NCBI GenBank assembly: GCA_002368805.1
Contig: DFFH01000081.1
Span: 1 to 19,384, forward strand
Origin: Mageeibacillus sp. UBA3781
Lineage (GTDB): Bacteria > Bacillota > Clostridia > Saccharofermentanales > Saccharofermentanaceae
DNA length: 19,384 nt
Reading direction: 5' to 3'
Position 1 is the first letter of the stretch. The number at the start of each line of letters is the position of its first letter. The position numbers and the translations under genes were made by a program. The notes under the pieces were generated by a model. The model worked only from the letters and a program-made list of their open reading frames with translations. It had not been told where the DNA came from and made no database searches. Shown here in pieces: positions 1 to 6,887 of this stretch.

Positions 1-552
1 GATAATTACGATAGTTTTTCCTATAACCTTTATCAGCTTATCGGAGCGATCGATCCGGACATCAAGGTGATCCGTAATGATGAGATGACCGTCGATGAGA
101 TCAGAAAACTTAATCCGAGACGCATCATCCTTTCCCCGGGTCCGGGACGTCCGGAGGATGCGGGGATCATCATGGAGGTTGCAAAGACCGTAAGTAAAGA
201 GATCCCGACCCTCGGCGTATGCCTCGGCCATCAGGCGATCTGCGCGGCCTACGGTGCGACCGTTACCTATGCAAAAGAACTCATGCACGGCAAAAGATCG
301 AACTGTGATCTGGACACCGAAGCAGTGCTTTTTAAGCATTGCCCGAAGACGGCGCAGGTGGCAAGATACCATTCTCTGGCCGCGGATGAATCGACATTGC
401 CGCCAGAGCTGAAGGTCACGGCACGGACCGTGGACGATAAGGAAGTCATGGCTGTCGAGCATACGGAGTATCCGATCTACGGCGTGCAGTTCCATCCCGA
501 GTCGATCCTGACACCGATCGGAAAGAAAATACTGGAAAACTTTCTTCGCTGA
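1..552 (+). CDS. trpG: Anthranilate synthase glutamine amidotransferase subunit TrpG (5' partial)
   Basis: This is the class I glutamine amidotransferase subunit that hydrolyses glutamine and passes ammonia to TrpE for anthranilate synthesis. The frame is open from base 1, where it reads DNYDSFSYNL, the usual N-terminal block of TrpG/PabA. Only about 7-8 codons should be missing, so the GTG at 67 is not the true start. The oxyanion-strand block SPGPGRPEDAG is present. The nucleophile elbow GVCLGHQ has its catalytic Cys at visible residue 74. The His and Glu of the triad are in QFHPES at visible residues 165 and 167. It is not fused to TrpD, unlike the E. coli arrangement. trpD follows after 88 nt, and trpE is expected upstream. 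PabA (folate synthesis) is the same family, but the trp operon context favours TrpG, which may serve both pathways. Confidence 0.95.
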   Translation, partial: DNYDSFSYNLYQLIGAIDPDIKVIRNDEMTVDEIRKLNPRRIILSPGPGRPEDAGIIMEVAKTVSKEIPTLGVCLGHQAICAAYGATVTYAKELMHGKRSNCDLDTEAVLFKHCPKTAQVARYHSLAADESTLPPELKVTARTVDDKEVMAVEHTEYPIYGVQFHPESILTPIGKKILENFLR

Positions 553-640
553 CAGACCTGAGCAGGAGAATTTGAAACAGAAAAAAGAAAAAAGATAAAC
601 CCGCACCGCGGGAATATAACTTGAAAAGGAGATTAAGAAA

Positions 641-1666
641 ATGATTAAAGAAGCAATTGTAAAGATCGTAAGCAAAGAAGACCTGACCTATGAAGAGGCA
701 TATGCCGTAATGAACGAGATCATGAGCGGTGAGACCACGGCGACACAGAATGCTGCCTTCCTTTCCGCACTGTCGACAAAGAGTGCGAGAGCGGAGACCA
801 CTGCGGAGATCGCAGGCTGTGCGGCGGCGATGCGCGAGCACGCGACACAGGTTGAGACCGGCATGGAGGTATTCGAGATCGTAGGAACAGGCGGAGACCA
901 TGCGGGTTCCTTTAATATCTCCACGACTTCCGCGATCGTCGCGGCGGCCGGCGGTGTAAAGGTAGCAAAACACGGCAACCGTGCGGCATCCAGTAAGTGC
1001 GGTACGGCTGACTGCCTCGAGGCGCTCGGTGTAAATATCGACCAGAGCCCGGCGCGCTGTGTGGAGATGCTGAATGAAGCCGGTATGTGTTTCTTCTTCG
1101 CACAGAAGTATCACTCTTCGATGAAATATGTCGGTGCGATCCGTAGAGAACTCGGATTCCGTACTGTGTTTAATATCCTCGGGCCTCTGACGAATCCGGG
1201 AAAACCTTCGATGCAGCTCCTCGGTGTCTATGACGAATACCTCGTCGAGCCGCTGGCACAGGTTCTTGTCGAACTCGGCATCAAGCGCGGCATGGTCGTC
1301 TATGGCATGGATAAGCTCGACGAGATCTCCATTAGCTGCCCGACCAGGATCTGCGAGATCAAAGACGGATGGTTCAGAACAACGACGATCACACCGGAAG
1401 ACTTCGGCTTTACGACCTGTTCGAAGGATGAACTCGTCGGCGGTACTCCGGAGGAGAATGCAAAGATCACGAAAGATATCTTAAGTGGCGCGAAGGGACC
1501 GAAGCGTGATGCGGTTCTTCTGAATGCAGGCGCATCGCTCTACATCGCCGGCAAGGCAGATTCCATGAAGGAAGGCGTCCGGCTCGCAGCCGAGATCATC
1601 GATTCCGGTAAAGCGATGGAGACACTGAATAAGATGATCGAAGTCAGCAATCGTCCGGAGGCTTAA
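641..1666 (+). CDS. trpD: Anthranilate phosphoribosyltransferase TrpD
   Basis: This 341-aa enzyme transfers phosphoribose from PRPP to anthranilate, the second committed step of tryptophan synthesis. The PRPP-binding motif GTGGD lies near residue 82 and is followed by SFNISTTSA. The block KHGNRAASSKCGTAD lies near residue 107, as in the class IV phosphoribosyltransferase fold. NILGPLTNPG near residue 179 is also typical. Length is normal for the family. The ATG at 641 has AAAAGGAG about 8 nt upstream. The last codons carry the ribosome binding site (GGAGG at 1657-1661) of trpC, which starts 2 nt after the stop, so the two are probably translationally coupled. Confidence 0.97.
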   Translation: MIKEAIVKIVSKEDLTYEEAYAVMNEIMSGETTATQNAAFLSALSTKSARAETTAEIAGCAAAMREHATQVETGMEVFEIVGTGGDHAGSFNISTTSAIVAAAGGVKVAKHGNRAASSKCGTADCLEALGVNIDQSPARCVEMLNEAGMCFFFAQKYHSSMKYVGAIRRELGFRTVFNILGPLTNPGKPSMQLLGVYDEYLVEPLAQVLVELGIKRGMVVYGMDKLDEISISCPTRICEIKDGWFRTTTITPEDFGFTTCSKDELVGGTPEENAKITKDILSGAKGPKRDAVLLNAGASLYIAGKADSMKEGVRLAAEIIDSGKAMETLNKMIEVSNRPEA

Positions 1667-1668
1667 AG

Positions 1669-2454
1669 ATGACTATTCTCGACCAGTTGGCAGATCACGC
1701 GAGAGAGCGTGTGGCATATTCCAGAGAACATGTCTCGCTTGATGAGATGAGATCGCGTGCGGGAGCTCTCGCAGACCAGTCTTTTTCTTTTGAAAAAGCA
1801 CTGGAAGCAGACCCTGACATCGCCTTTATCTGCGAGTGCAAGAAGGCATCTCCGTCCAAGGGCCTGATCGCTCCGGAGTTTCCGTATCTTCAGATCGCGA
1901 GAGACTACGAGGCGGCCGGTGCGGATGCCATCTCCGTTCTTACGGAACCGAAGTGGTTCTTAGGCGCAGATCAGTACCTCGCGGAGATAACATCTGAAGT
2001 GCATATCCCATGCCTTCGGAAAGACTTTACCGTCGATCCTTACATGATCTATGAGGCGAAGGTCCTGGGAGCTTCGGCAGTGCTTCTGATCATGTCGATC
2101 TTAGATGAGAAGACGGCGGCCAGATATCTTTCGATTGCAGATTCTCTTGGCCTTTCGGCACTGGTGGAGGCACATAATGAAGAAGAAGTGAGAGCTGCCG
2201 TACGGATCGGCGCACGAGTGATCGGTGTCAATAACCGGAATCTGAAAGACTTTTCCGTGGATACCGAAAACAGCAGAAAACTCCGTGACCTTATCCCGCA
2301 TGATGTCCTGTTCGTATCAGAGAGCGGAGTGTCATCCGCGGAAGATGTAAGACTTCTCCGGGAGATCGGAGCAGATGCCGTGCTCGTTGGCGAGACGCTG
2401 ATGCGGGCATCCGATAAGTCACAGAAACTAAGAGAACTGCGCGGCCTAAATTGA
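1669..2454 (+). CDS. trpC: Indole-3-glycerol phosphate synthase TrpC
   Basis: This 261-aa TIM-barrel enzyme closes the indole ring of carboxyphenylaminodeoxyribulose phosphate with loss of CO2 and water. Catalytic-site signatures are visible: CECKKASPSKG near residue 56, RKDFTVDPYMIYEAK near residue 113, VGVNNRNL-type block (GVNNRNLKDF) near residue 185, and the phosphate-binding SESGVSS and VGETLMR segments near the C-terminus. It is a stand-alone synthase, not fused to TrpF. Its Shine-Dalgarno sequence lies inside trpD, so its translation is tied to that gene. A 94-nt spacer separates it from the preferred start of trpF. Confidence 0.97.
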   Translation: MTILDQLADHARERVAYSREHVSLDEMRSRAGALADQSFSFEKALEADPDIAFICECKKASPSKGLIAPEFPYLQIARDYEAAGADAISVLTEPKWFLGADQYLAEITSEVHIPCLRKDFTVDPYMIYEAKVLGASAVLLIMSILDEKTAARYLSIADSLGLSALVEAHNEEEVRAAVRIGARVIGVNNRNLKDFSVDTENSRKLRDLIPHDVLFVSESGVSSAEDVRLLREIGADAVLVGETLMRASDKSQKLRELRGLN

Positions 2455-2548
2455 CCGAAAAAAATGGAAACGGCTGAATTGACCGGGAAACGACGGGCTC
2501 AGCAGAAATGCTGAAGGACGGATGGATGAGAAGTCAGGAGATAAGAAG

Positions 2549-3166
2549 ATGAGTGAAACGAAGATCAAGATCTGCGGACTGCGCCGGATGGAAGACATCG
2601 AGGCGGTAAACGGCCTGTTGCCGGACTTTATCGGATTCGTCTTCTGGAGAAAAAGCAGACGATATGTGACATCGGAGCAGGCGGAAGCCTTGAAGAAACA
2701 GCTCGATCCGAAGATCACGGCGGTAGGAGTTTTTGTAGATGCTCCCGAAGAGGAAGTGTCAGATCTGCTAAACCGTGGTATAATCGACATCGCGCAGCTT
2801 CACGGACATGAAGATGAAAAATATATCTCCAGGCTCCGGAACCTGACGGAAAAGCCCTTGATACAGGCGTTCCAGATCCGCGCGGAAGAAAGTGCGGAGG
2901 AGATCCTGAAAAAAGCGGAGAGCAGCTCGGCAGACTATGTGCTGATCGATTCCGGCATGGGGTCGGGAAAGAAATTCGACTGGGATCTTCTGAAAGATTT
3001 TCCGAGAGAATACTTCCTCGCAGGAGGACTCGATCCGGAGAATGTGGGAGAAGCAGCCGCAAGGACAGGTGCTTTTGCCGTAGATGTAAGCTCGAATGTC
3101 GAGACAGACGGAAAAAAGGACATACAGAAAATGAAGGCGTTCGTCGAAGCGGTTCGTAGGAACTGA
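2549..3166 (+). CDS. trpF: Phosphoribosylanthranilate isomerase TrpF
   Basis: This 205-aa TIM-barrel isomerase performs the Amadori rearrangement of phosphoribosylanthranilate. The start is set at the ATG at 2549, because AGGAG at 2536-2540 is 8 nt away and the protein then opens SETKIKICGLRR, the normal TrpF N-terminus with the catalytic Cys in KICG. An in-frame ATG at 2522 has a poorer signal (AAGGA only 3 nt away) and would add nine non-conserved residues. The general-acid Asp is in LIDSGMGSGKKFDW. Phosphate-binding loops are AGGLDPENV and DVSSNVE; the second is more often DVSSGVE, so Asn replaces a loop Gly. trpB follows after 37 nt. Confidence 0.95.
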   Translation: MSETKIKICGLRRMEDIEAVNGLLPDFIGFVFWRKSRRYVTSEQAEALKKQLDPKITAVGVFVDAPEEEVSDLLNRGIIDIAQLHGHEDEKYISRLRNLTEKPLIQAFQIRAEESAEEILKKAESSSADYVLIDSGMGSGKKFDWDLLKDFPREYFLAGGLDPENVGEAAARTGAFAVDVSSNVETDGKKDIQKMKAFVEAVRRN

Positions 3167-3203
3167 CGGGGGACGCGGTGGAAATAACGGAAGGAGAATC
3201 ACT

Positions 3204-4394
3204 ATGACGAATCCAGCAGGACGATTCGGTATTCACGGCGGACAGTACATCCCCGAGACTCTGATGAATGCCGTGATCGAGCTCGAAGAAGCATACAACC
3301 ACTATAAGAACGATCCGGAATTCAATCGTGAACTGACAGATCTTTTCAATAACTATGCGAACCGTCCGTCGCTTCTTTACTATGCAAAGAAGATGACGGA
3401 GGAACTCGGCGGCGCGAAGATCTATCTGAAGAGGGAAGACTTAAACCACACCGGTGCGCATAAGATCAACAATGTTCTCGGACAGGCACTTCTTGCGAAG
3501 AAGATGGGTAAGACCCGCCTGATTGCGGAGACCGGCGCCGGCCAGCATGGCGTCGCAACAGCGACTGCCGCGGCACTCTTCGGAATGGAGTGTGTCGTCT
3601 TTATGGGTGAAGAAGATACGATCCGTCAGGCACTGAATGTCTATCGTATGCGTCTTCTCGGAGCGACAGTCGTTCCGGTCAAGACCGGTACCAGAACACT
3701 GAAAGATGCCGTATCCGAGGCGATGCGTGAATGGACGACACGTATCAGCGATACCCATTACTGCTTAGGTTCCGTCATGGGACCGCATCCGTTCCCGACG
3801 ATCGTACGTGATTTCCAGGCGGTCATCTCCAAGGAGATCAAGGAGCAGATGCTGGAAAAAGAAGGACGCCTCCCGGATGCTGTACTCGCATGTGTCGGCG
3901 GCGGAAGTAATGCGATCGGTGCATTCTATCACTTTATCGAAGATAAGGATGTGCAGCTCATCGGCTGTGAAGCAGCGGGAAGAGGTATCGATACCTTTGA
4001 GACTGCAGCGACGGTAAATACCGGCAAACTCGGCATCTTCCACGGCATGAAGTCATACTTCTGCCAGGACGAAGACGGCCAGATCGCTCCGGTATATTCC
4101 ATCTCCGCCGGCCTCGACTATCCGGGTGTCGGTCCGGAGCACGCACATCTCCACGATATCGGACGCGCACAGTATGTGCCGGTCACAGACGACGAAGCGG
4201 TAGATGCCTTTGAGTATCTCTCCAGAACCGAGGGCATCATCCCGGCAATCGAGTCGGCCCATGCCGTCGCCTATGCAAGAAAACTCGCGCCGACGATGGG
4301 AAAAGATAAGATCATTGTCGTAAACATCTCCGGCCGCGGCGACAAGGACTGTGCTGCCATCGCCCGCTACAGAGGGGAGGATATCCATGAGTAG
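3204..4394 (+). CDS. trpB: Tryptophan synthase beta chain TrpB
   Basis: This 396-aa PLP enzyme condenses indole with serine in the alpha2-beta2 tryptophan synthase complex. The PLP lysine is K87 in HTGAHKINN and the catalytic acid is E109 in AETGAGQHG, both at the same numbers as in E. coli. The phosphate-binding loop is GGGSNA near residue 233. The C-terminal block ISGRGDKD is also typical. The length and the absence of the long N-terminal extension mark it as the classical TrpB1 type rather than TrpB2. A good Shine-Dalgarno, AAGGAG at 3191-3196, precedes the ATG by 7 nt. The stop TAG lies inside the trpA start region, giving an 8-nt overlap that should couple equimolar alpha and beta production. 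Confidence 0.98.
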   Translation: MTNPAGRFGIHGGQYIPETLMNAVIELEEAYNHYKNDPEFNRELTDLFNNYANRPSLLYYAKKMTEELGGAKIYLKREDLNHTGAHKINNVLGQALLAKKMGKTRLIAETGAGQHGVATATAAALFGMECVVFMGEEDTIRQALNVYRMRLLGATVVPVKTGTRTLKDAVSEAMREWTTRISDTHYCLGSVMGPHPFPTIVRDFQAVISKEIKEQMLEKEGRLPDAVLACVGGGSNAIGAFYHFIEDKDVQLIGCEAAGRGIDTFETAATVNTGKLGIFHGMKSYFCQDEDGQIAPVYSISAGLDYPGVGPEHAHLHDIGRAQYVPVTDDEAVDAFEYLSRTEGIIPAIESAHAVAYARKLAPTMGKDKIIVVNISGRGDKDCAAIARYRGEDIHE

Positions 4395-5163
4395 AATTAA
4401 AAGTGCTTTTGAAAACAAAAAAGCATTCATCGCATTTATCACCTGCGGAGACCCGGACCTAGCGACAACTGCCGCATGCGTGCGTGAAGCCGTAAAGAAT
4501 GGCGCAGATCTCATCGAGCTGGGGATCCCGTTTTCGGATCCGACAGCAGAGGGTCCGGTTATCCAGGGCGCCAATATCCGCGCACTTGCCGGAGGTGTGA
4601 AGACGAAGGATGTATTCGAGCTGGTTCGTGAACTGAGAAAAGATGTGACCGTTCCGATGGTATTTATGACCTATGCGAATGTCGTTTTTTCCTACGGCGC
4701 CGAGAAGTTTATCGGTACCTGCGAAGAAGCAGGCATCGACGGCATCATCCTGCCGGACGTACCCTTTGAAGAAAAAGAAGATTTCCTTCCGGTCTGTAAA
4801 GCACACGGCGTGGATCTGATCTCGCTGATCGCACCGACATCTGAAAACCGTATCGGAATGATCGCGAAAGAAGCGGACGGATTTATCTATCTGGTATCCA
4901 GCCTCGGAGTCACCGGTGAAAGATCCGAGATCAAGACAGACTTAAAAGATATCGTCGAGCACATCAGAAGTGTAACGGATACCCCTGTCGCGATCGGATT
5001 CGGGATCAGTAAGCCCGAGCAGGCGGCCGAAATGGCGAAGATCTCAGATGGCGCCATCGTCGGTTCCGCGATCGTAAAGATCGTCGAAAAGTACGGCAAA
5101 GATGCCCCGGGACACGTCGGAGAATATGTAAAGAGCATGAAGGATGCCCTCCGTGATCTTTGA
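4387..5163 (+). CDS. trpA: Tryptophan synthase alpha chain TrpA
   Basis: This 258-aa TIM-barrel lyase cleaves indole-3-glycerol phosphate and channels indole to TrpB. The start is the ATG at 4387, overlapping the trpB stop, with GGGGAGG at 4374-4380 six nt upstream. A longer frame from 4351 would place 12 residues inside trpB without a ribosome site. The catalytic Glu (E49 of E. coli) is E44 in IELGIPFSDP. The residue matching the second catalytic acid, Asp60, is glutamate here (E55 in DPTAEGP). Phosphate-site blocks GFGISKPEQ and VGSAIVKIVEK are intact, as is the flexible loop SLGVTGERS. It is the last gene of the operon and is followed by a terminator. Confidence 0.97.
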   Translation: MSRIKSAFENKKAFIAFITCGDPDLATTAACVREAVKNGADLIELGIPFSDPTAEGPVIQGANIRALAGGVKTKDVFELVRELRKDVTVPMVFMTYANVVFSYGAEKFIGTCEEAGIDGIILPDVPFEEKEDFLPVCKAHGVDLISLIAPTSENRIGMIAKEADGFIYLVSSLGVTGERSEIKTDLKDIVEHIRSVTDTPVAIGFGISKPEQAAEMAKISDGAIVGSAIVKIVEKYGKDAPGHVGEYVKSMKDALRDL

Positions 5164-5194
5164 TCCGGATTTCAAAAATCATCTGTCGTATATC

Positions 5195-5236
5195 AGGAGT
5201 TGCAGTAAAATGCAGCTCCTTTATTATGTGTTTTTC
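5195..5236 (+). terminator. Intrinsic terminator of the trp operon
   Basis: AGGAGTTGCA (5195-5204) pairs with TGCAGCTCCT (5211-5220) to form a 10-bp stem with one G-U wobble and a 6-nt loop. A T-rich tail (TTTATTATGTGTTTTTC) follows. It sits 31 nt after the trpA stop. Confidence 0.88.
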
Positions 5237-5251
5237 TATTTGTTAAAAATG

Positions 5252-5280
5252 TTGAATAAAACGAGTTTCTGATAGATAAT
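5252..5280 (+). promoter_or_regulatory. Predicted sigma-A promoter for the zinc-ribbon membrane protein
   Basis: TTGAAT (5252-5257), a 17-nt spacer and GATAAT (5275-5280) fit a housekeeping promoter. It lies just after the trp terminator and 38 nt before the next start codon, which is consistent with an independent transcription unit. Confidence 0.6.
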
Positions 5281-5318
5281 AAATAGAAAGATACTTGATA
5301 TCTTGGAGGGTATTAGAT

Positions 5319-6572
5319 ATGAAGATTTGTCCGAATTGCCAGCAGGAGATGGATGACTCATTCACAACCTGTGAGAATTGCGGTGCCGACCTGGTGGATA
5401 TGGTCGGAGAAGAAGAAATGCAGAGACCTCTGCGAAGGACCCCATCCGCATTAGGTCCGCGCACACCGGGATCCATGGCAAGACCGGTCCATCCTAGATC
5501 CACTCCTTCCAGAGCTTCTTTAGCAGCAAGAAGAAGTACGCCTGCAGGTGTGAATGCCAGACGTAAGGCGGAAGAGGAAGAAAGAGAACTTAACGAGCAG
5601 CGTTCAGAAGATATGAATCATGCTGCTTCCTTTACGCCGGGATTCAAGCCTGCGGAATCTGATGCGCAGGCTTCGATGACGGAAGAAGCGGCGCACTTCG
5701 CACCGGATACCTCCGAATCTCTTTCGGAGACGACCCTCGGCGCATCCCATGAAGCATCGTCATCGACGGGCCACATCGCCCCGACCATGCAGGAAAGACT
5801 CATGAAGAGAAATCATCCTGAGTGGGATCTGGATACTTCGTCAGAAGAGAGTGAGGATCATTTCAAGCCGATTCCGCCGTTTGTCACCGCAGAAGAAGCT
5901 GATCGTCCGTCACCGTTTGTGCCGGCAAAGAATCCGGTAACATCAGATAGTACTCCTAATGTCCCGAGAGGAAGAGCTTCTGTGGATGTTGCGGCAAATC
6001 CCGAAAAACGCATCGACACATCTTCCGGCTCCGGAGAGATCTCCGTTACCGTCCGGATCTGCCCGAGCTGCCGTTCCCGCTGCTTCAGTTCCGAGAAGAC
6101 CTGTAAGAACTGCGGTTACCAGTTCCCGAAAGCCGGAGCGCTTGCCTCTCTTTCCGCAAAGAGTACGAATATCCTTGCGATGCTGGCGGCACTTGCGATG
6201 GCGATCTCCGTATTTACGAATATCATGACATACAAGGTAAACGGCGTGAAGGAGGAACTGAAACTGATCGACAGTTATCATGGCTTCGGCTTCCTTGCGC
6301 TCGCTGCATTGGCGATGGTTTTTGCCTTCTCCGGAAAAAATATTGCGGTCATCATAGTCGGTCTTCTTTCGGCAATCGCCGCTGCGGCGGAACTCTACTA
6401 CCGCTGGTATGATATCACAAAGGTAAATAAATACAGCAATGTCGATAATGAGATCGGAATCTGGCTTTTAGGCGCGGGTGCCGGACTTATCTTTGTTGCC
6501 GGTATTTACGGCATGATAAAAGAAAAGAAGAAGATGGAGCAGTTTACAACTGATTATTTTAATTCGATATGA
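5319..6572 (+). CDS. Membrane protein with two zinc ribbons, function unknown
   Basis: This is a 417-aa protein of no family I can name with confidence. A first zinc ribbon at residues 4-21 has CPNC and CENC knuckles. Residues 25 to about 245 are low complexity, rich in Pro, Ser, Glu and Arg, and probably disordered. A second zinc ribbon at residues 248-265 has CPSC and CKNC knuckles. Four hydrophobic segments follow (about 285-304, 322-337, 341-360 and 379-400), then a short charged tail. The layout resembles other Firmicute zinc-ribbon membrane proteins whose cytosolic ribbons precede a membrane domain. The start is the ATG at 5319, with GGAGGG at 5305-5310; an upstream in-frame ATG at 5295 lacks such a site. 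The next gene begins in an ATGA overlap with the stop of this one. Confidence 0.85.
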   Translation: MKICPNCQQEMDDSFTTCENCGADLVDMVGEEEMQRPLRRTPSALGPRTPGSMARPVHPRSTPSRASLAARRSTPAGVNARRKAEEEERELNEQRSEDMNHAASFTPGFKPAESDAQASMTEEAAHFAPDTSESLSETTLGASHEASSSTGHIAPTMQERLMKRNHPEWDLDTSSEESEDHFKPIPPFVTAEEADRPSPFVPAKNPVTSDSTPNVPRGRASVDVAANPEKRIDTSSGSGEISVTVRICPSCRSRCFSSEKTCKNCGYQFPKAGALASLSAKSTNILAMLAALAMAISVFTNIMTYKVNGVKEELKLIDSYHGFGFLALAALAMVFAFSGKNIAVIIVGLLSAIAAAAELYYRWYDITKVNKYSNVDNEIGIWLLGAGAGLIFVAGIYGMIKEKKKMEQFTTDYFNSI

Positions 6573-6793
6573 GTCTTTTTCATCGAAAAGCACTTGCCCC
6601 GATTCCTTTCGATCCATCGAAAGAAGAGCCTGCTGTTAAGAAGAGTATCTGCACAGGCGAGGCGACGGCCGGTTTTCTGGATCGTGCCACAGGTCATTTC
6701 CGGGATGTGCAGGTCATCAAGACTCCGATGGATCTTCAGGAGTTCTGCCAAAGGACGGACACAGACCCTAAAACGATCAGAACGATCTACTAA
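6569..6793 (+). CDS. Small conserved hypothetical protein, translationally coupled
   Basis: This is a 74-aa soluble, charged protein with the core SICTGEATAGFLDRATGHFRD and a C-terminal helix-like MDLQEFCQRTDTD. I recognise the SICTGE...AGF...TGxF pattern from short clostridial proteins of unknown role, some of which carry doubtful enzyme names in databases; I assign no function. The ATG shares bases with the upstream stop (ATGA). No Shine-Dalgarno lies close by, so it probably depends on termination-reinitiation after the zinc-ribbon gene. The shared operon suggests a related job. A terminator follows 24 nt downstream. Confidence 0.75.
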   Translation: MSLFHRKALAPIPFDPSKEEPAVKKSICTGEATAGFLDRATGHFRDVQVIKTPMDLQEFCQRTDTDPKTIRTIY

Positions 6794-6816
6794 ACTGATA
6801 TACCATGCAATACGAA

Positions 6817-6860
6817 AATGGAGCCCGCAGATTCTGCAGGCTCCATTTCCACTTTATTTC
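6817..6860. terminator. Bidirectional terminator between convergent genes
   Basis: AATGGAGCC (6817-6825) pairs with GGCTCCATT (6839-6847). After one C/A mismatch, GCAG pairs with CTGC around an ATT loop. T-rich sequence follows on both strands (TTTCCACTTTATTTC on +; TTTTCGTATT on -). It separates the + strand small gene from the - strand adhesin gene. Confidence 0.85.
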
Positions 6861-6887
6861 GGATGACGATTCTTCCGTCAGGAAGGA

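Noticed and set aside
600..612. Terminator or attenuator between trpG and trpD
   Set aside because: CCCGC and GCGGG form a perfect stem of only 5 bp with a 3-nt loop, and no T tract follows; the operon continues.
446..1114. 222-codon - strand open frame over trpG/trpD
   Set aside because: It is antisense to two clearly conserved genes, and the predicted product is low-complexity Leu/Arg/Ser-rich without recognisable domains.
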